Part shown: one piece after another, positions 26,949 to 35,000 of the stretch | How the letters are laid out: every line of letters begins with the position of its first letter | How positions within the stretch are numbered: position 1 is the first letter of the stretch | NCBI RefSeq assembly: GCF_022557175.1 | Contig: NZ_CP092915.1 | Span: forward strand, 2,356,001-2,420,000 | Source: Mycolicibacterium sp. YH-1 | GTDB lineage: Bacteria; Actinomycetota; Actinomycetes; Mycobacteriales; Mycobacteriaceae | Direction: 5' to 3' | DNA: 64,000 bases | Position numbers and translations under genes: made by a program | Notes under the pieces: generated by a model | Seen by the model: the letters and a program-made list of their open reading frames with translations, nothing else | Told to the model about the DNA's origin: nothing | Databases searched by the model: none

Positions 26949-27395
26949 TTAGGCGGGCTTGATCAGACCCAGCTGCTGCAGCACGGTGACACCATCGTCG
27001 AGGCCGACCTCCTCAACGATGAGGCCGTCAACGACCTTGAGCACCGACGTGCCGGTGAAGCGCATCGTCTTGCCGGTGCCGGCCGGCAGCGCGCCGATCG
27101 GCATGTCGTCGAAGGCCTCGCCAGTCTGGGTTCCGCCGCCGATCCACTGCCCGACGACATAGTCGCCCTCGGCGATCAGGTCGGCGGTAGCACCGAACGC
27201 CAAGTCCGGGAACGCGGCCCGGAACTTGGTGGCGAACGCGCGGACCTCGTTGCGACCCTTGCACGGAGCGTGCAGCGAGTACTCGAACCGGATGTCCGGC
27301 GCGGCCAGGGCGTCGATGACATCGGGATTGAAGTCGGCGCCCCAGAACTCGTTGAACCAGCGCCCGACGACGGCCTTGTTCTCTTCGATCGACAT
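26949..27395 (-). CDS. SnoaL-like / NTF2-fold ester cyclase-type protein
   Basis: The 148-residue protein has an NTF2-like fold: MSIEENKAVVGRWFNEFW start, HAPCKGRNEVRAFATKFRAAFPDLAF and DYVVGQWIGGGTQTGEA segments are typical of the SnoaL-like polyketide cyclase and ester cyclase families. GGAAGGA lies about 7 nt before the ATG. These small proteins bind or isomerise hydrophobic substrates, but many have no known function. It is the last gene of the minus-strand set in the repeat-bracketed segment. Confidence 0.8.
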   Translation of the reverse strand: MSIEENKAVVGRWFNEFWGADFNPDVIDALAAPDIRFEYSLHAPCKGRNEVRAFATKFRAAFPDLAFGATADLIAEGDYVVGQWIGGGTQTGEAFDDMPIGALPAGTGKTMRFTGTSVLKVVDGLIVEEVGLDDGVTVLQQLGLIKPA

Positions 27396-27629
27396 GAAAG
27401 TCCTTCCCTACGTGTGAATGTGCGGTGCCTCGGGTGGAGGCACTCAGTGGGAAGACGTCCGCGCCGGGCCCAATGTGAGGTCGACGGTGCAGGACGACTT
27501 GTGTCGGTCCAAGCCTGGTCTGCTCAGCCGGCGAAGACGTGAACGCAGGCGTGACCGCCCCGAGTGTGCTCAGCTGAACATCGCGCTGGCGCAACGTCCC
27601 GTAGGGGATCGATCACTCGCTCATGCTCG

Positions 27630-28283
27630 TCAGCCGACCTTGCGTTCACTGAGGCGCAGCTGCACGGTCGCAGAGTCTGTCACCGTGATGCCGATGAGTG
27701 CCAGGTCCTGCAACCGCTCGTCGGTCACCTGCGACGTCGCATCGTGCACCAGGACGGCGCGATAGTCGCGCTCTGAGGCGTCGAACAGTGTCGCGCGCGG
27801 GCAGTTGGGCAGGTTACAACCGGCTACGACAAGCGTGGTGACGCCCCGGTCACGTAAATGCTGATCGAGCCCGGTGCGGTAGAACGCGCTCCACCGAGGC
27901 TTGAACACTATGTGCTCGTTCGCGCCGACCTGCTGAAAATGAGACTGCCGCAACAATTCTGGCTCCAGCAGTACAGGACGAGGAAGAAGCTCAGCCGGAA
28001 TCTGCGAACCGTCCGTGCCGGGTGCGGCGATGTGTTGTCCGGCGAGGACCTGCGCGCGACGAGGAAGGTCGACGTCGTCATCCCCGGGCTCATACAAACG
28101 GACGACGTGCACGACCGGTCGACCCGCGGACCGGAATCCCGCCGCCAACTGCGCCATCACCGTCAGCTTCTCGGCCGTTCCAGCGATAGCGGTAGGACCA
28201 TAGACGAAGTCCGACTGAACGTCGATCAGAACCAGCGCTGAATGCTCCCACTCGGGGGTAACGAAGTCTTCGGAACTCACCAA
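27630..28283 (-). CDS. Isochorismatase-like cysteine hydrolase
   Basis: The 217-residue hydrolase carries the triad of the cysteine-hydrolase/isochorismatase family: D21 (ALVLIDVQSDF), K128 (FKPRWSAF) and C161 in the GCNLPNC nucleophile loop. Relatives cleave amides such as N-carbamoyl compounds, nicotinamide or biuret. Given the cyanase gene next to it, a C-N hydrolase feeding nitrogen release is tempting but not shown. The gap to the SnoaL-like gene is 234 bp with no gene in it. Confidence 0.85.
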   Translation of the reverse strand: MVSSEDFVTPEWEHSALVLIDVQSDFVYGPTAIAGTAEKLTVMAQLAAGFRSAGRPVVHVVRLYEPGDDDVDLPRRAQVLAGQHIAAPGTDGSQIPAELLPRPVLLEPELLRQSHFQQVGANEHIVFKPRWSAFYRTGLDQHLRDRGVTTLVVAGCNLPNCPRATLFDASERDYRAVLVHDATSQVTDERLQDLALIGITVTDSATVQLRLSERKVG

Positions 28284-28364
28284 TCGATGATCGCAGAGAC
28301 CGCCGCGGCGTGATCACGGGATCCGACGCCGGGCGGCCTCCGCTGTGACTGCTTCAGGCCAGCC

Positions 28365-28817
28365 CTACCACTGGTAGGGGAGAAACTTTCCGTTGAAGGT
28401 GACGACGACTCGATCGCCTTGTGGATCCTCGTGTTTCGCGAAGTCCACAGAGAAGTTGATCGCGCTCATGATTCCGTCCCCGAATTCCTCGTGGATCAGT
28501 TCCTTCAGGGCTTGGCCGTACACGTCGATGGCCTCGTGGAAGCGATAGACGGTTGGGTCCGTGGCCAGGCCGTCATCGGCGATTCGGTAGGGCTGGCGCT
28601 GAAGCGCAGCGATGACCTCAGCGTCGAGGTTGAGCTTCTTGCCGACAGCTTCGGCGCACTCTTTCGGCACCGGGTGCTTGCCGAGCAGGGCCGCGACCGT
28701 CCACACGAGCGGTTTGTCGATGTGGTCGGCGAGTTCCCGCCAGGTCAGGCCCTCCGCCAAACGTGTCTCGTTGAGGATTTGACCGGCTTCTTCTTTGTCG
28801 ATCGCTGTGCGGGACAT
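28365..28817 (-). CDS. cynS: Cyanate hydratase (cyanase)
   Basis: Cyanase converts cyanate plus bicarbonate to ammonia and CO2. The 150-residue protein has the helical N-terminal DNA-binding-like domain and the family's C-terminal active-site domain (VYRFHEAIDVYGQALKELIHEEFGDGIMSAINF...). The catalytic triad aligns with the E. coli enzyme: R92, E95, S118. AGGAG five bases before ATG 28817 fixes the start; ATG 28835 lies upstream of that ribosome binding site. Directly upstream (45 bp) is the 3' stub of a formate dehydrogenase gene on the same strand, so the cyn operon has lost its first gene and probably its original promoter. Confidence 0.96.
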   Translation of the reverse strand: MSRTAIDKEEAGQILNETRLAEGLTWRELADHIDKPLVWTVAALLGKHPVPKECAEAVGKKLNLDAEVIAALQRQPYRIADDGLATDPTVYRFHEAIDVYGQALKELIHEEFGDGIMSAINFSVDFAKHEDPQGDRVVVTFNGKFLPYQW

Positions 28818-28862
28818 AAGTACTCCTGGAGTCATAGGTGGAATGCCGCCGACATCGTGGCG

Positions 28863-29036
28863 CTATGCCTTGGCAGTGTAGGAACGTGCCCCGGAGCCGG
28901 CCAGTCCACCGCCGTCGACGATCAGGTACTCGTCGCGGATCGCGGTTCCGCCGAAATAGCTCTCCAGAATCTCGCGGGTGCCGGCGGCGTATCGGGTTTG
29001 CGCCGATAGTGACGAACCCGAGATGTGAGGAGTCAT
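28863..29036 (-). pseudogene. Formate dehydrogenase (NAD-dependent), C-terminal fragment
   Basis: Fifty-seven codons to the stop match the very end of NAD-formate dehydrogenases: MTPHISGSSLSAQ, RYAAGTREILE, IRDEYLIVDGG and GAHSY-like GARSYTAKA. The complete enzyme has about 400 residues, so about 85 percent of the gene is missing. The match ends near 29036-29048, where sequence becomes unrelated. The active-site His-Gln segment is lost, except for the HISG loop. It precedes cynS on the same strand. Confidence 0.87.
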
Positions 29037-29087
29037 GCACGCCCGCCCACAGCGAACAGCCCGAAGTTCGGAACTAGCATCGAACCC

Positions 29088-29551
29088 GTGGAAAAGGCCG
29101 GTGTGGACGAGAACATTCGAGTCAGCAGACTGCTCAACGCCCAGGTGAAGGCCGCGCAACTCTTCGACGAGGTCGAGAGCCGGGAGTTGGTGCGCGCCGG
29201 CGCGAACACCCTCGACACCGCTCGGGACAACCCGCCCGACCGTGTCATCGCAGACGACGCCTCCAGCATCCGGACGTCACGGGCGAGAATTTGTTCGACC
29301 ACATCGTCTCCCTGAGCGAGGGGCACGGCTGGGAGTTCGGCGGCGTGATCGCCGGGCACCTCGTTGGCGAGTTTCCGCATGAGAAGATCGCCGGCGACGA
29401 GATCGATTCCTACATCGCGCCGGGGTCGAACCGTCCAATGCGACGAAAAGATCGCTCTGGCAGAGAGTGTCACTGGATCCTGGAGGTCCACCTCGTCGAC
29501 CGGGACCGCCGATACGGCGGCTTCCATGAGGAACTGCTCGATATTGTCTGA
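29088..29551 (+). pseudogene. M24 metallopeptidase-like gene, internally deleted and frameshifted
   Basis: The plus-strand frame from GTG 29088 (VEKAGVDENIRVSRLLNAQVKAAQLFDEVESRELV) and a second frame from about 29277 to 29551 (GENLFDHIVSLSEGHGWEFGG, HLVGEFPHEKIAGDEIDSY, RSGRECHWILEVHLVD) read as the two ends of one Xaa-Pro-peptidase-like protein. The centre is too short to hold the metal-ligand Asp residues, and the frame shifts at about 29265-29285. It faces the formate dehydrogenase stub back to back. Confidence 0.7.
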
Positions 29552-29564
29552 GCGGCCAGCTGGC

Positions 29565-29969
29565 TCAGCGCCGCAAGAGATCGCGAACGTTGACGCGCGT
29601 CAGCGGCGCGAGTTCGATGTCACCCGGCGCCGCCAGGTCGACCCAGGCGATCTCGTCGATTTCTGCCGCTGCGTATGGCTGCCCCTCGACGCTGACCAAG
29701 AACAGCTCGGCGTCGACAAGGTGCCCAGGCTCGTTCGCCGCCTCAGCGATGTGCCGGCCGAGTTGCTGGGTCTCCGACGCCGCCACACCGAGTTCTTCGG
29801 TGACCTCACGCCGTACGGCTTCGGTGGCGGTCTCACCAGACATGATCTTGCCGCCCGGCTGCATGAATGTCGTCGTTCCGCGCTTGCGGACCAGGAGGAC
29901 GCGATCATCGGCGTCGACGATAACCGCTGCCGCGACGCGGATGACCGGGCCTGGGTTCGTGTCCGCCAC
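29565..29969 (-). CDS. Nudix hydrolase
   Basis: The 134-residue protein has a textbook Nudix box G40-x5-E46-x7-REVTEELG (54-61) preceded by VLLVRKRGTTTFMQPGGKI. That predicts Mg-dependent hydrolysis of a nucleoside diphosphate-linked substrate. GTG 29969 (VADTNPGP) is used, because the upstream frame to 30038 overlaps the O-methyltransferase gene. The two genes are close and on the same strand (43-bp gap). Confidence 0.88.
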   Translation of the reverse strand: MADTNPGPVIRVAAAVIVDADDRVLLVRKRGTTTFMQPGGKIMSGETATEAVRREVTEELGVAASETQQLGRHIAEAANEPGHLVDAELFLVSVEGQPYAAAEIDEIAWVDLAAPGDIELAPLTRVNVRDLLRR

Positions 29970-30012
29970 GCGGCGGAGTCTAGCTGGTGTTGGTCGTGGA
30001 GGCGGGTCCGAG

Positions 30013-30696
30013 CTAACGTGTGAACAGCGATAACTCATTGCCGCGCACCGGATCGAACGGCAGGGTCAGCGAGACGTATCCGTTGCCGGGGTCGCGGACG
30101 TAGTCGAGATAGTCGGGTGTGCCGTTCTCGGCGAGGACGAGCGCGTTGGGTTGTAGGTGCGGTTCCAACAGCTGCAGTACAGGGCGATAGAGGCTGAACG
30201 CACCGTCGAGGTGGACCAGGTCTATCAAGCCGCCCGCCCCGTCGCGCAGTGTGTCGAGGGCGTCGCCGACCCGGATGTCGACGAAATCGGCCAACCCGGC
30301 GGCATTCAGATGCTCTTGTGCCCGAGCGGCCTTGGTGGGCTCGAGTTCCGTGCCGATGACTGTGCCACCGCCGTTGTCGCGGAGGGCACAGGCGAGATGG
30401 ATCGTCGAGATGCCGAAAGACGTGCCGAACTCTACGACGCGGGTTGCGGTGCGGGTGCGCGCGCAGATGTAGAGCAAGCGCCCGAATTCCGGTGTCACGC
30501 TGAGGAAGTTGTCCACCGCTTGGTGATAGAGCCCCTTGTAGTCCTCGGCCTCGGCTTCCAGCACGCCGGTCAACGGGTCGATTCCCGGTTCGGTGTTCTC
30601 GAGTAACTCGGCGATGAACGGTTGGTCGGCGATCTCCGCCTCACGGAACAGGCGCTCGAGGACGCCTGCGACGGGTGGGGTGGTGAGTGAGTCCAT
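30013..30696 (-). CDS. SAM-dependent O-methyltransferase (CCoAOMT/COMT-like)
   Basis: The 227-residue class I methyltransferase has motif I VVEFGTSFGISTIHLA and the acidic VIGTELEPTKAARAQEHL, then DIRVGDALDTL and LVHLDGAF, the layout of methyltransferase_24 and caffeoyl-CoA-like O-methyltransferases. The substrate is unknown. ATG 30696 is preferred over the TTG at 30699. A palindrome TTAGGTTACCCTAA sits 6 nt upstream and contains the -10 (TAACCT, minus strand), so the gene is probably leaderless and repressed by whatever binds the dyad. Confidence 0.87.
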   Translation of the reverse strand: MDSLTTPPVAGVLERLFREAEIADQPFIAELLENTEPGIDPLTGVLEAEAEDYKGLYHQAVDNFLSVTPEFGRLLYICARTRTATRVVEFGTSFGISTIHLACALRDNGGGTVIGTELEPTKAARAQEHLNAAGLADFVDIRVGDALDTLRDGAGGLIDLVHLDGAFSLYRPVLQLLEPHLQPNALVLAENGTPDYLDYVRDPGNGYVSLTLPFDPVRGNELSLFTR

Positions 30697-30701
30697 CAAA
30701 G

Positions 30702-30715
30702 TTAGGTTACCCTAA
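30702..30715. promoter_or_regulatory. Operator-like dyad overlapping the -10 box; weak IdeR-box resemblance
   Basis: TTAGGTTACCCTAA is a 12/14 palindrome placed on the minus-strand -10 (TAACCT). It matches about 14 of 19 positions of the IdeR/DtxR consensus when extended to the right, so iron control is possible but weakly supported. Confidence 0.45.
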
Positions 30716-31086
30716 TTTCGGTGGCAGGTGGGCTTCACCCAGAAGCTTTGACCGTGAGCCGGCGCGCGGCTCGCCCCCAAGGGGTATGCCTTTTTGGTCG
30801 TCACCACATGTTGACGCGCGAGGAAAAGGAGTGTCAACCACCCGCAGGGCACATGGGCACCCCTGTCGAACGGGCCGCAAAGTGGGCGCTCATGCTCGGG
30901 TGTGGGTCCTGCTAGCCATGCCCCCGGATTCGTGTCTCCGGTGCGTTGTGCTGCGTTGGAGGAGGGGCTGGATTCTGAGTCGTTGTGGTGAGCGGCCTCA
31001 GCTAACGGAACTGTCGCCAGAAACGCATCGCCATCGAGGGCGTGCCAGGCTGCTGAAACCTTCAAGTGCTTGGCTGCGCACTAGTG
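30716..31086. other. Intergenic region with repeat copy B, no supported gene
   Basis: The stretch holds GGGGTATGCC and the 20-bp repeat copy B, a small hairpin CCCC-CAA-GGGG, and no gene I can support. A 64-residue plus-strand frame (30721-30915) has no ribosome binding site and no family features. Coding-like composition near 30930-31000 is not open over a useful length. Confidence 0.5.
30799..30818 (+). repeat. 20-bp direct repeat, copy B
   Basis: CGTCACCACATGTTGACGCG, 19 of 20 identical to copy A in the same orientation, 3,975 bp away. Confidence 0.75.
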
Positions 31087-31162
31087 TGGCGCCCCCGGCA
31101 GGGATCGAACCTGCGACCAGCCGCTTAGAAGGCGGCTGCTCTATCCACTGAGCTACGAGGGC
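31087..31162 (-). tRNA. tRNA-Arg (UCU)
   Basis: The minus strand folds as a canonical tRNA (GCCCTCG acceptor, loop CTTCTAA gives anticodon UCU, T-arm GCAGGTTCGATCCCTGC). CCA is encoded at 31087-31089, unlike tRNA-His in this window. It reads AGA codons, rare in this GC-rich genome. Its 3' end faces the repeat-bracketed accessory segment, a usual place for integration. Confidence 0.96.
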
Positions 31163-31224
31163 AGCGGCACTCACCTTAGCCGAGATCGTGCAACCGATGG
31201 ATGGGGTGTCTCTTACTCTGGGGC

Positions 31225-31230
31225 TACTCT
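31225..31230 (+). promoter_or_regulatory. -10 box of the PD-(D/E)XK-like gene (leaderless)
   Basis: TACTCT lies 7 nt before ATG 31238; a second TTACTCT copy occurs 13 bp upstream. Confidence 0.55.
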
Positions 31231-31237
31231 GGAGCCG

Positions 31238-31666
31238 ATGGCCGCACACCACACGAAGGACAAGGGCGATCTAGGTGTTGCCAAGGCTCACGCCGACTTG
31301 GCAAGCCAAGGTTTCACCGTCCTGTTTCCGGCGACGGAGCATGCGCCGTTTGATCTCGTCGCCTATGCGGCTGGAGAGTTTCACCGCCTTCAGGTGAAGT
31401 ACCGTTCCGCACGCGCGGGCGCCGTCAAGGTGCAGTTCCGGTCAATGTGGGCAGACCGCGACGGTACGCACACGACACCGATGGATAAAGGTGCAATCGA
31501 CTGGGTCTGCATCTACTGTCCGGAGACCGATGAGTGTTACTACGTCCGGCCCGACGCGCATTGCTCGTCCGTCACCCTTCGTGTTGTGGCCAGCAGGAAT
31601 GGCCAGCACGTAGGCGTGTTGGAGGCTGCCGCATTTCGCGAGCTTCCACGCCCGATTCCCCGCTGA
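31238..31666 (+). CDS. PD-(D/E)XK nuclease-like protein
   Basis: The 142-residue protein resembles the small PD-(D/E)XK endonuclease family PF11645: KDKGDLGVAKAHADLASQGFTVLFP, then D39 (APFDLVAY), then the Q52-V-K54 core (HRLQVKYRSA), with a beta-rich second half (WVCIYCPETDECYYVRP). The third catalytic position is Gln rather than Asp/Glu, a known variant. It lies 76 bp from tRNA-Arg, transcribed away from it, with its own leaderless promoter. No methyltransferase partner is present, so a restriction system is not supported. Function unknown. Confidence 0.75.
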   Translation: MAAHHTKDKGDLGVAKAHADLASQGFTVLFPATEHAPFDLVAYAAGEFHRLQVKYRSARAGAVKVQFRSMWADRDGTHTTPMDKGAIDWVCIYCPETDECYYVRPDAHCSSVTLRVVASRNGQHVGVLEAAAFRELPRPIPR

Positions 31667-31833
31667 CCTCGATGGGTGTGCACTACTCAATCACGCGCCG
31701 AGGTCGTCGGGCGGAGTGGAGGAGTGCTGCTCTGCCCGACGTCGACGTGACAACCCCTGAAGGTGCTTCGCGCCGACACGCTGCGGACTAGCGTGGTCAC
31801 CGCACGGGCAACCAGGGGAGGGAGCGATACGCC

Positions 31834-33315
31834 ATGAGCGACCTGCCGGAGTTGGATGCGGCCGGACTTCCCGAGGAACTGAGCGCAGTCGACCAGTTAC
31901 TCCATCGTGGCGAGGCCAACCCCCGCACCCGCTCGGGGATCATGGGTGTCGAGCTGCTCGATTCCACGCCGGACTGGGCGCGCTTCCGCGCACGGTTCGA
32001 GTACGCCTCGCGGAAGGTGCTGCGGCTGCGGCAGAAGGTCGTGATGCCGACGCTGCCCACGGCCGCGCCGCGGTGGGTCGTCGACCCCGACTTCAACCTC
32101 GACTTCCACGTCCGCCGGGTCCGGGTGCCCGAACCGGGGACACTGCGTGAGGTGTTGGACTTGGCCGAGGTCGCGCTGCAGTCGCCGATGGACATCACCC
32201 GACCGCTCTGGTCGGCGACCCTCGTCGACGGTCTCGCCGACGGTCGCGCGGCGACCATCCTGCATCTGAGCCACGCGGTCACCGACGGGGTGGGCGGGGT
32301 GGAGATGTTCGCCAACATCTACGACCTCGAGCGCGATGCCGTGCCGCAGGGTGACGCGCCGCTGCCGATCCCGCAGGACCTGACGCCCAACGAGCTGATG
32401 CGCGAGGGAATCAACAAGCTGCCCGGCTCGCTCATCGGCAGCCTGCTCGGTGCCGCCGGGGGAGCGGCCTCCGCGCTGGGCCGGATCGTGCGGGACCCGG
32501 TCTCCGCGGTCGGCGGCGTGGTCAACTACGCCCGCTCGGGGGCGCGGGTCATGGGTCCGGTGTCGGACCACTCGCCGCTGCTGCGGCGACGCAGCCTGAC
32601 GACGCGCACCGAGGCCATCGATATCGACTTCCGCGATCTGCACAAGGCGTCCAAGGCGGCGGGTGGCTCCATCAACGACGCCTACCTGGCTGGGCTGTGC
32701 GGCGCACTACGGCTCTACCACGAACGCAAGGGCATCCCGGTTGAGACGATCCCGATGGCGGTTCCGGTGAATCTGCGGTCAGCCGATGACCCCTCGGGCG
32801 GCAACCGCTTCGCCGGGGTGAACCTGGCGGCGCCCGTCGGTGTCGTAGACCCGGCCGAACGCATCCTGATGGTGCGCGAGCAGATGACGCGCAAGCGCGA
32901 GGAACGCGCCATCGACATGGTGGGGTCCATCGCACCGGTGCTGAGCCTGCTGCCGGACGCCATCCTCGAGTCGGTGGCCGGATCGGTCGTCAGCTCGGAC
33001 GTGCAGGCGAGCAACGTGCCGGTGTACCCGGGGGACACCTTCATCGCTGGCGCGAAGATCCTGCGACACTATGGAATTGGGCCGCTGCCGGGTGTCGCGA
33101 TGATGGTGGTCCTCGTGTCGCGCGCCGGCTACTGCACGATCACCACCCGCTATGACCGGGCCTCCATCACCGACCCCGCACTGTGGGCGCGCTGCCTGCT
33201 CCGCGGTTTCGACGAGGTCCTCGCACTCGGCGGTGACGGCCGAGCCGCCCCGGCATCATTCACACCCGACGCACCCGATTCCGTTCCATCGTCCAATGGG
33301 AGTTCTGCGCAATGA
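31834..33315 (+). CDS. Wax ester synthase / diacylglycerol acyltransferase family protein (Rv2484c-like)
   Basis: The 493-residue WS/DGAT-type acyltransferase would transfer acyl-CoA to a diacylglycerol or alcohol. The catalytic motif HHxxxDG reads SHAVTDG (S146-H147...D151-G152): the first His is Ser, the second, catalytic, His is kept. Other family marks: PRWVVDPDFNLDFHVRR, PLWSATLVDGL, and a C-terminal PGVAMMVVLVSRAGYCTITTRYD. Its ATGA overlap with plsC and the plsC-plsB2 overlap form a three-gene lipid operon, as in Rv2484c-Rv2482c. The start is 18 nt past a GGGAGGGAG run. Confidence 0.9.
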   Translation: MSDLPELDAAGLPEELSAVDQLLHRGEANPRTRSGIMGVELLDSTPDWARFRARFEYASRKVLRLRQKVVMPTLPTAAPRWVVDPDFNLDFHVRRVRVPEPGTLREVLDLAEVALQSPMDITRPLWSATLVDGLADGRAATILHLSHAVTDGVGGVEMFANIYDLERDAVPQGDAPLPIPQDLTPNELMREGINKLPGSLIGSLLGAAGGAASALGRIVRDPVSAVGGVVNYARSGARVMGPVSDHSPLLRRRSLTTRTEAIDIDFRDLHKASKAAGGSINDAYLAGLCGALRLYHERKGIPVETIPMAVPVNLRSADDPSGGNRFAGVNLAAPVGVVDPAERILMVREQMTRKREERAIDMVGSIAPVLSLLPDAILESVAGSVVSSDVQASNVPVYPGDTFIAGAKILRHYGIGPLPGVAMMVVLVSRAGYCTITTRYDRASITDPALWARCLLRGFDEVLALGGDGRAAPASFTPDAPDSVPSSNGSSAQ

Positions 33316-35000
33316 GTTCGAGTAACGGCAAGTCCGCGCGTCGAGGCGGGCAGGGCGCCGTCCGGTTGCCGGGCTCGGTCGCCGAAATCCAGGCCAGCCC
33401 CGAGGGGCCGGAGATCGGTGCGTTCTTCGACCTCGACGGCACCCTGGTGGCCGGCTTCACCGGCGTCCTGATGACGCAGGACAGGCTGCGTCGCGGTCAG
33501 ATGAGTGTCGGTGAGTTCATCGGCATGGTGCAGGCCGGGCTCAATCACCAGCTGGGGCGCTCGGAGTTCGAGGACCTGATCGGCAAGGGTGCCCGGATGC
33601 TGCACGGGAACTCGCTCAGTGACCTCGACGAACTCGGCGAGCGCCTGTTCGTGCAGTCGGTGCAGAAGCGCATCTATCCCGAGATGCGCGAGATGGTGCG
33701 TGCGCACATGGCCCGCGGCCACACCGTCGTGCTCAGCTCGTCGGCGCTGACCGTCCAGGTCGAGCCGGTGGCCCGGTTCCTCGGCATCTCCAACGTCTTG
33801 AGCAACAAGTTCGAGACCGATGACGATGGCCTGATCACAGGCGAGGTGCAGCGGCCCATCATCTGGGGTCCCGGAAAGGCCAGGGCGGTACAGAAGTTCT
33901 CGGCGGAGAACGGCGTCGATCTCGCCAAGAGCTACTTCTACGCCGACGGCGACGAGGACGTGGCGCTGATGTACCTGGTGGGCAACCCGCGCCCCACCAA
34001 TCCCGCCGGCAAGCTCGAAGCCGTTGCCATCAAACGCGGTTGGCCGGTGCTGCGCTTCTCCAGCCGCAGCGGAACCAGCGTCGTGTCACAGATCAGAACC
34101 GCGGCGGCCATCGGGTCGCTGGTACCCGCAGCCGCCGGTGGCATCGGCCTCGGTCTGCTCACGCGCAACCGCAGGCTTGGGGTGAACTTCTTCACCTCGA
34201 CGTGGAGTCGGTTGCTGATGGCAGCCATCGGTATCGACCTCAACGTGCTCGGCGAGGAGAACCTCAAGGCCAAACGCCCTGCGGTCTTCATCTTCAATCA
34301 CCGCAATCAGGCCGACCCGCTCATCGCGGGCAGGCTCGTCAGCGACAACTTCACCTCGGTCGGCAAGAAGGAACTCGAGAAGGACCCACTGATGGGCACT
34401 CTCGGCAAGGTGATGGACGCGGCGTTCATCGATCGCGATGACCCCAAGGCCGCCGTCGAGAGTTTGCACAAGATGGAAGATCTTGCGCGCAAGGGTCTTT
34501 CCATCCTCATCGCGCCCGAGGGAACCCGCCTGGACACCACCGAGGTGGGCGAGTTCAAGAAGGGCCCGTTCCGTATCGCCATGGCCACCGGGATCCCGAT
34601 CGTGCCGATCGTGATTCGCAACGCCGAGGCCATCGCCGAGCGCAATTCGAGCACCTTCAACGCGGGTTCGGTTGACGTGGCGGTGTTCCCGCCCATCGAC
34701 GTCGGCGACTGGACCAATGAGAACCTGTCCGAGCGCATCGCCGAGGTGCGACAGCTCTACCTCGACACGCTCAAGGACTGGCCCCGCGACACGCTGCCCG
34801 ACGCGCCGCCGTATGCGCGGTCGAGGACGGCGCACAAGGCCCCCGCCCAGAAAGCAGCAGCCAAGAAGGCGCCCGTGAAGAAGGCGGCGGCGACGAAGAC
34901 CCCGGCCAAGGCCGTTGCCAAGAAAGCCGCGACCAAGAAGACAACAGCCAAGAAGGCGGAGACCAAGAAGACGCCCCCCACCGCAAAGGGGCGGCCGTGA
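33312..35000 (+). CDS. plsC: PlsC: HAD phosphatase / 1-acylglycerol-3-phosphate acyltransferase fusion
   Basis: The 562-residue fusion has an N-terminal HAD domain (D40-L-D42-G-T, with [11 protein letters not shown] and [13 protein letters not shown]) like SerB phosphatases, a linker of hydrophobic residues, and a PlsC acyltransferase domain with NHRNQAD (N329-D335) and EGTRLD (E403-R406). It makes phosphatidate from lysophosphatidate; the HAD part may dephosphorylate a lipid. The C-terminal 55 residues are [13 protein letters not shown] Lys/Ala repeats like those of mycobacterial HupB and histone H1 tails, an odd ending for a lipid enzyme that could bind DNA or anionic membrane. It overlaps both neighbours. 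Confidence 0.93.
   Translation: MSSSNGKSARRGGQGAVRLPGSVAEIQASPEGPEIGAFFDLDGTLVAGFTGVLMTQDRLRRGQMSVGEFIGMVQAGLNHQLGRSEFEDLIGKGARMLHGNSLSDLDELGERLFVQSVQKRIYPEMREMVRAHMARGHTVVLSSSALTVQVEPVARFLGISNVLSNKFETDDDGLITGEVQRPIIWGPGKARAVQKFSAENGVDLAKSYFYADGDEDVALMYLVGNPRPTNPAGKLEAVAIKRGWPVLRFSSRSGTSVVSQIRTAAAIGSLVPAAAGGIGLGLLTRNRRLGVNFFTSTWSRLLMAAIGIDLNVLGEENLKAKRPAVFIFNHRNQADPLIAGRLVSDNFTSVGKKELEKDPLMGTLGKVMDAAFIDRDDPKAAVESLHKMEDLARKGLSILIAPEGTRLDTTEVGEFKKGPFRIAMATGIPIVPIVIRNAEAIAERNSSTFNAGSVDVAVFPPIDVGDWTNENLSERIAEVRQLYLDTLKDWPRDTLPDAPPYARSRTAHKAPAQKAAAKKAPVKKAAATKTPAKAVAKKAATKKTTAKKAETKKTPPTAKGRP

Noticed and set aside
30930..31080. A possible remnant of a 13E12-type repeat protein
   Set aside because: A short coding-like stretch exists in one frame, but it is too short and has no motif to support the family.
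31238..31666. Restriction-modification or defence system at the nuclease-like gene
   Set aside because: There is no methyltransferase, helicase or other partner nearby, so a complete system is not supported.
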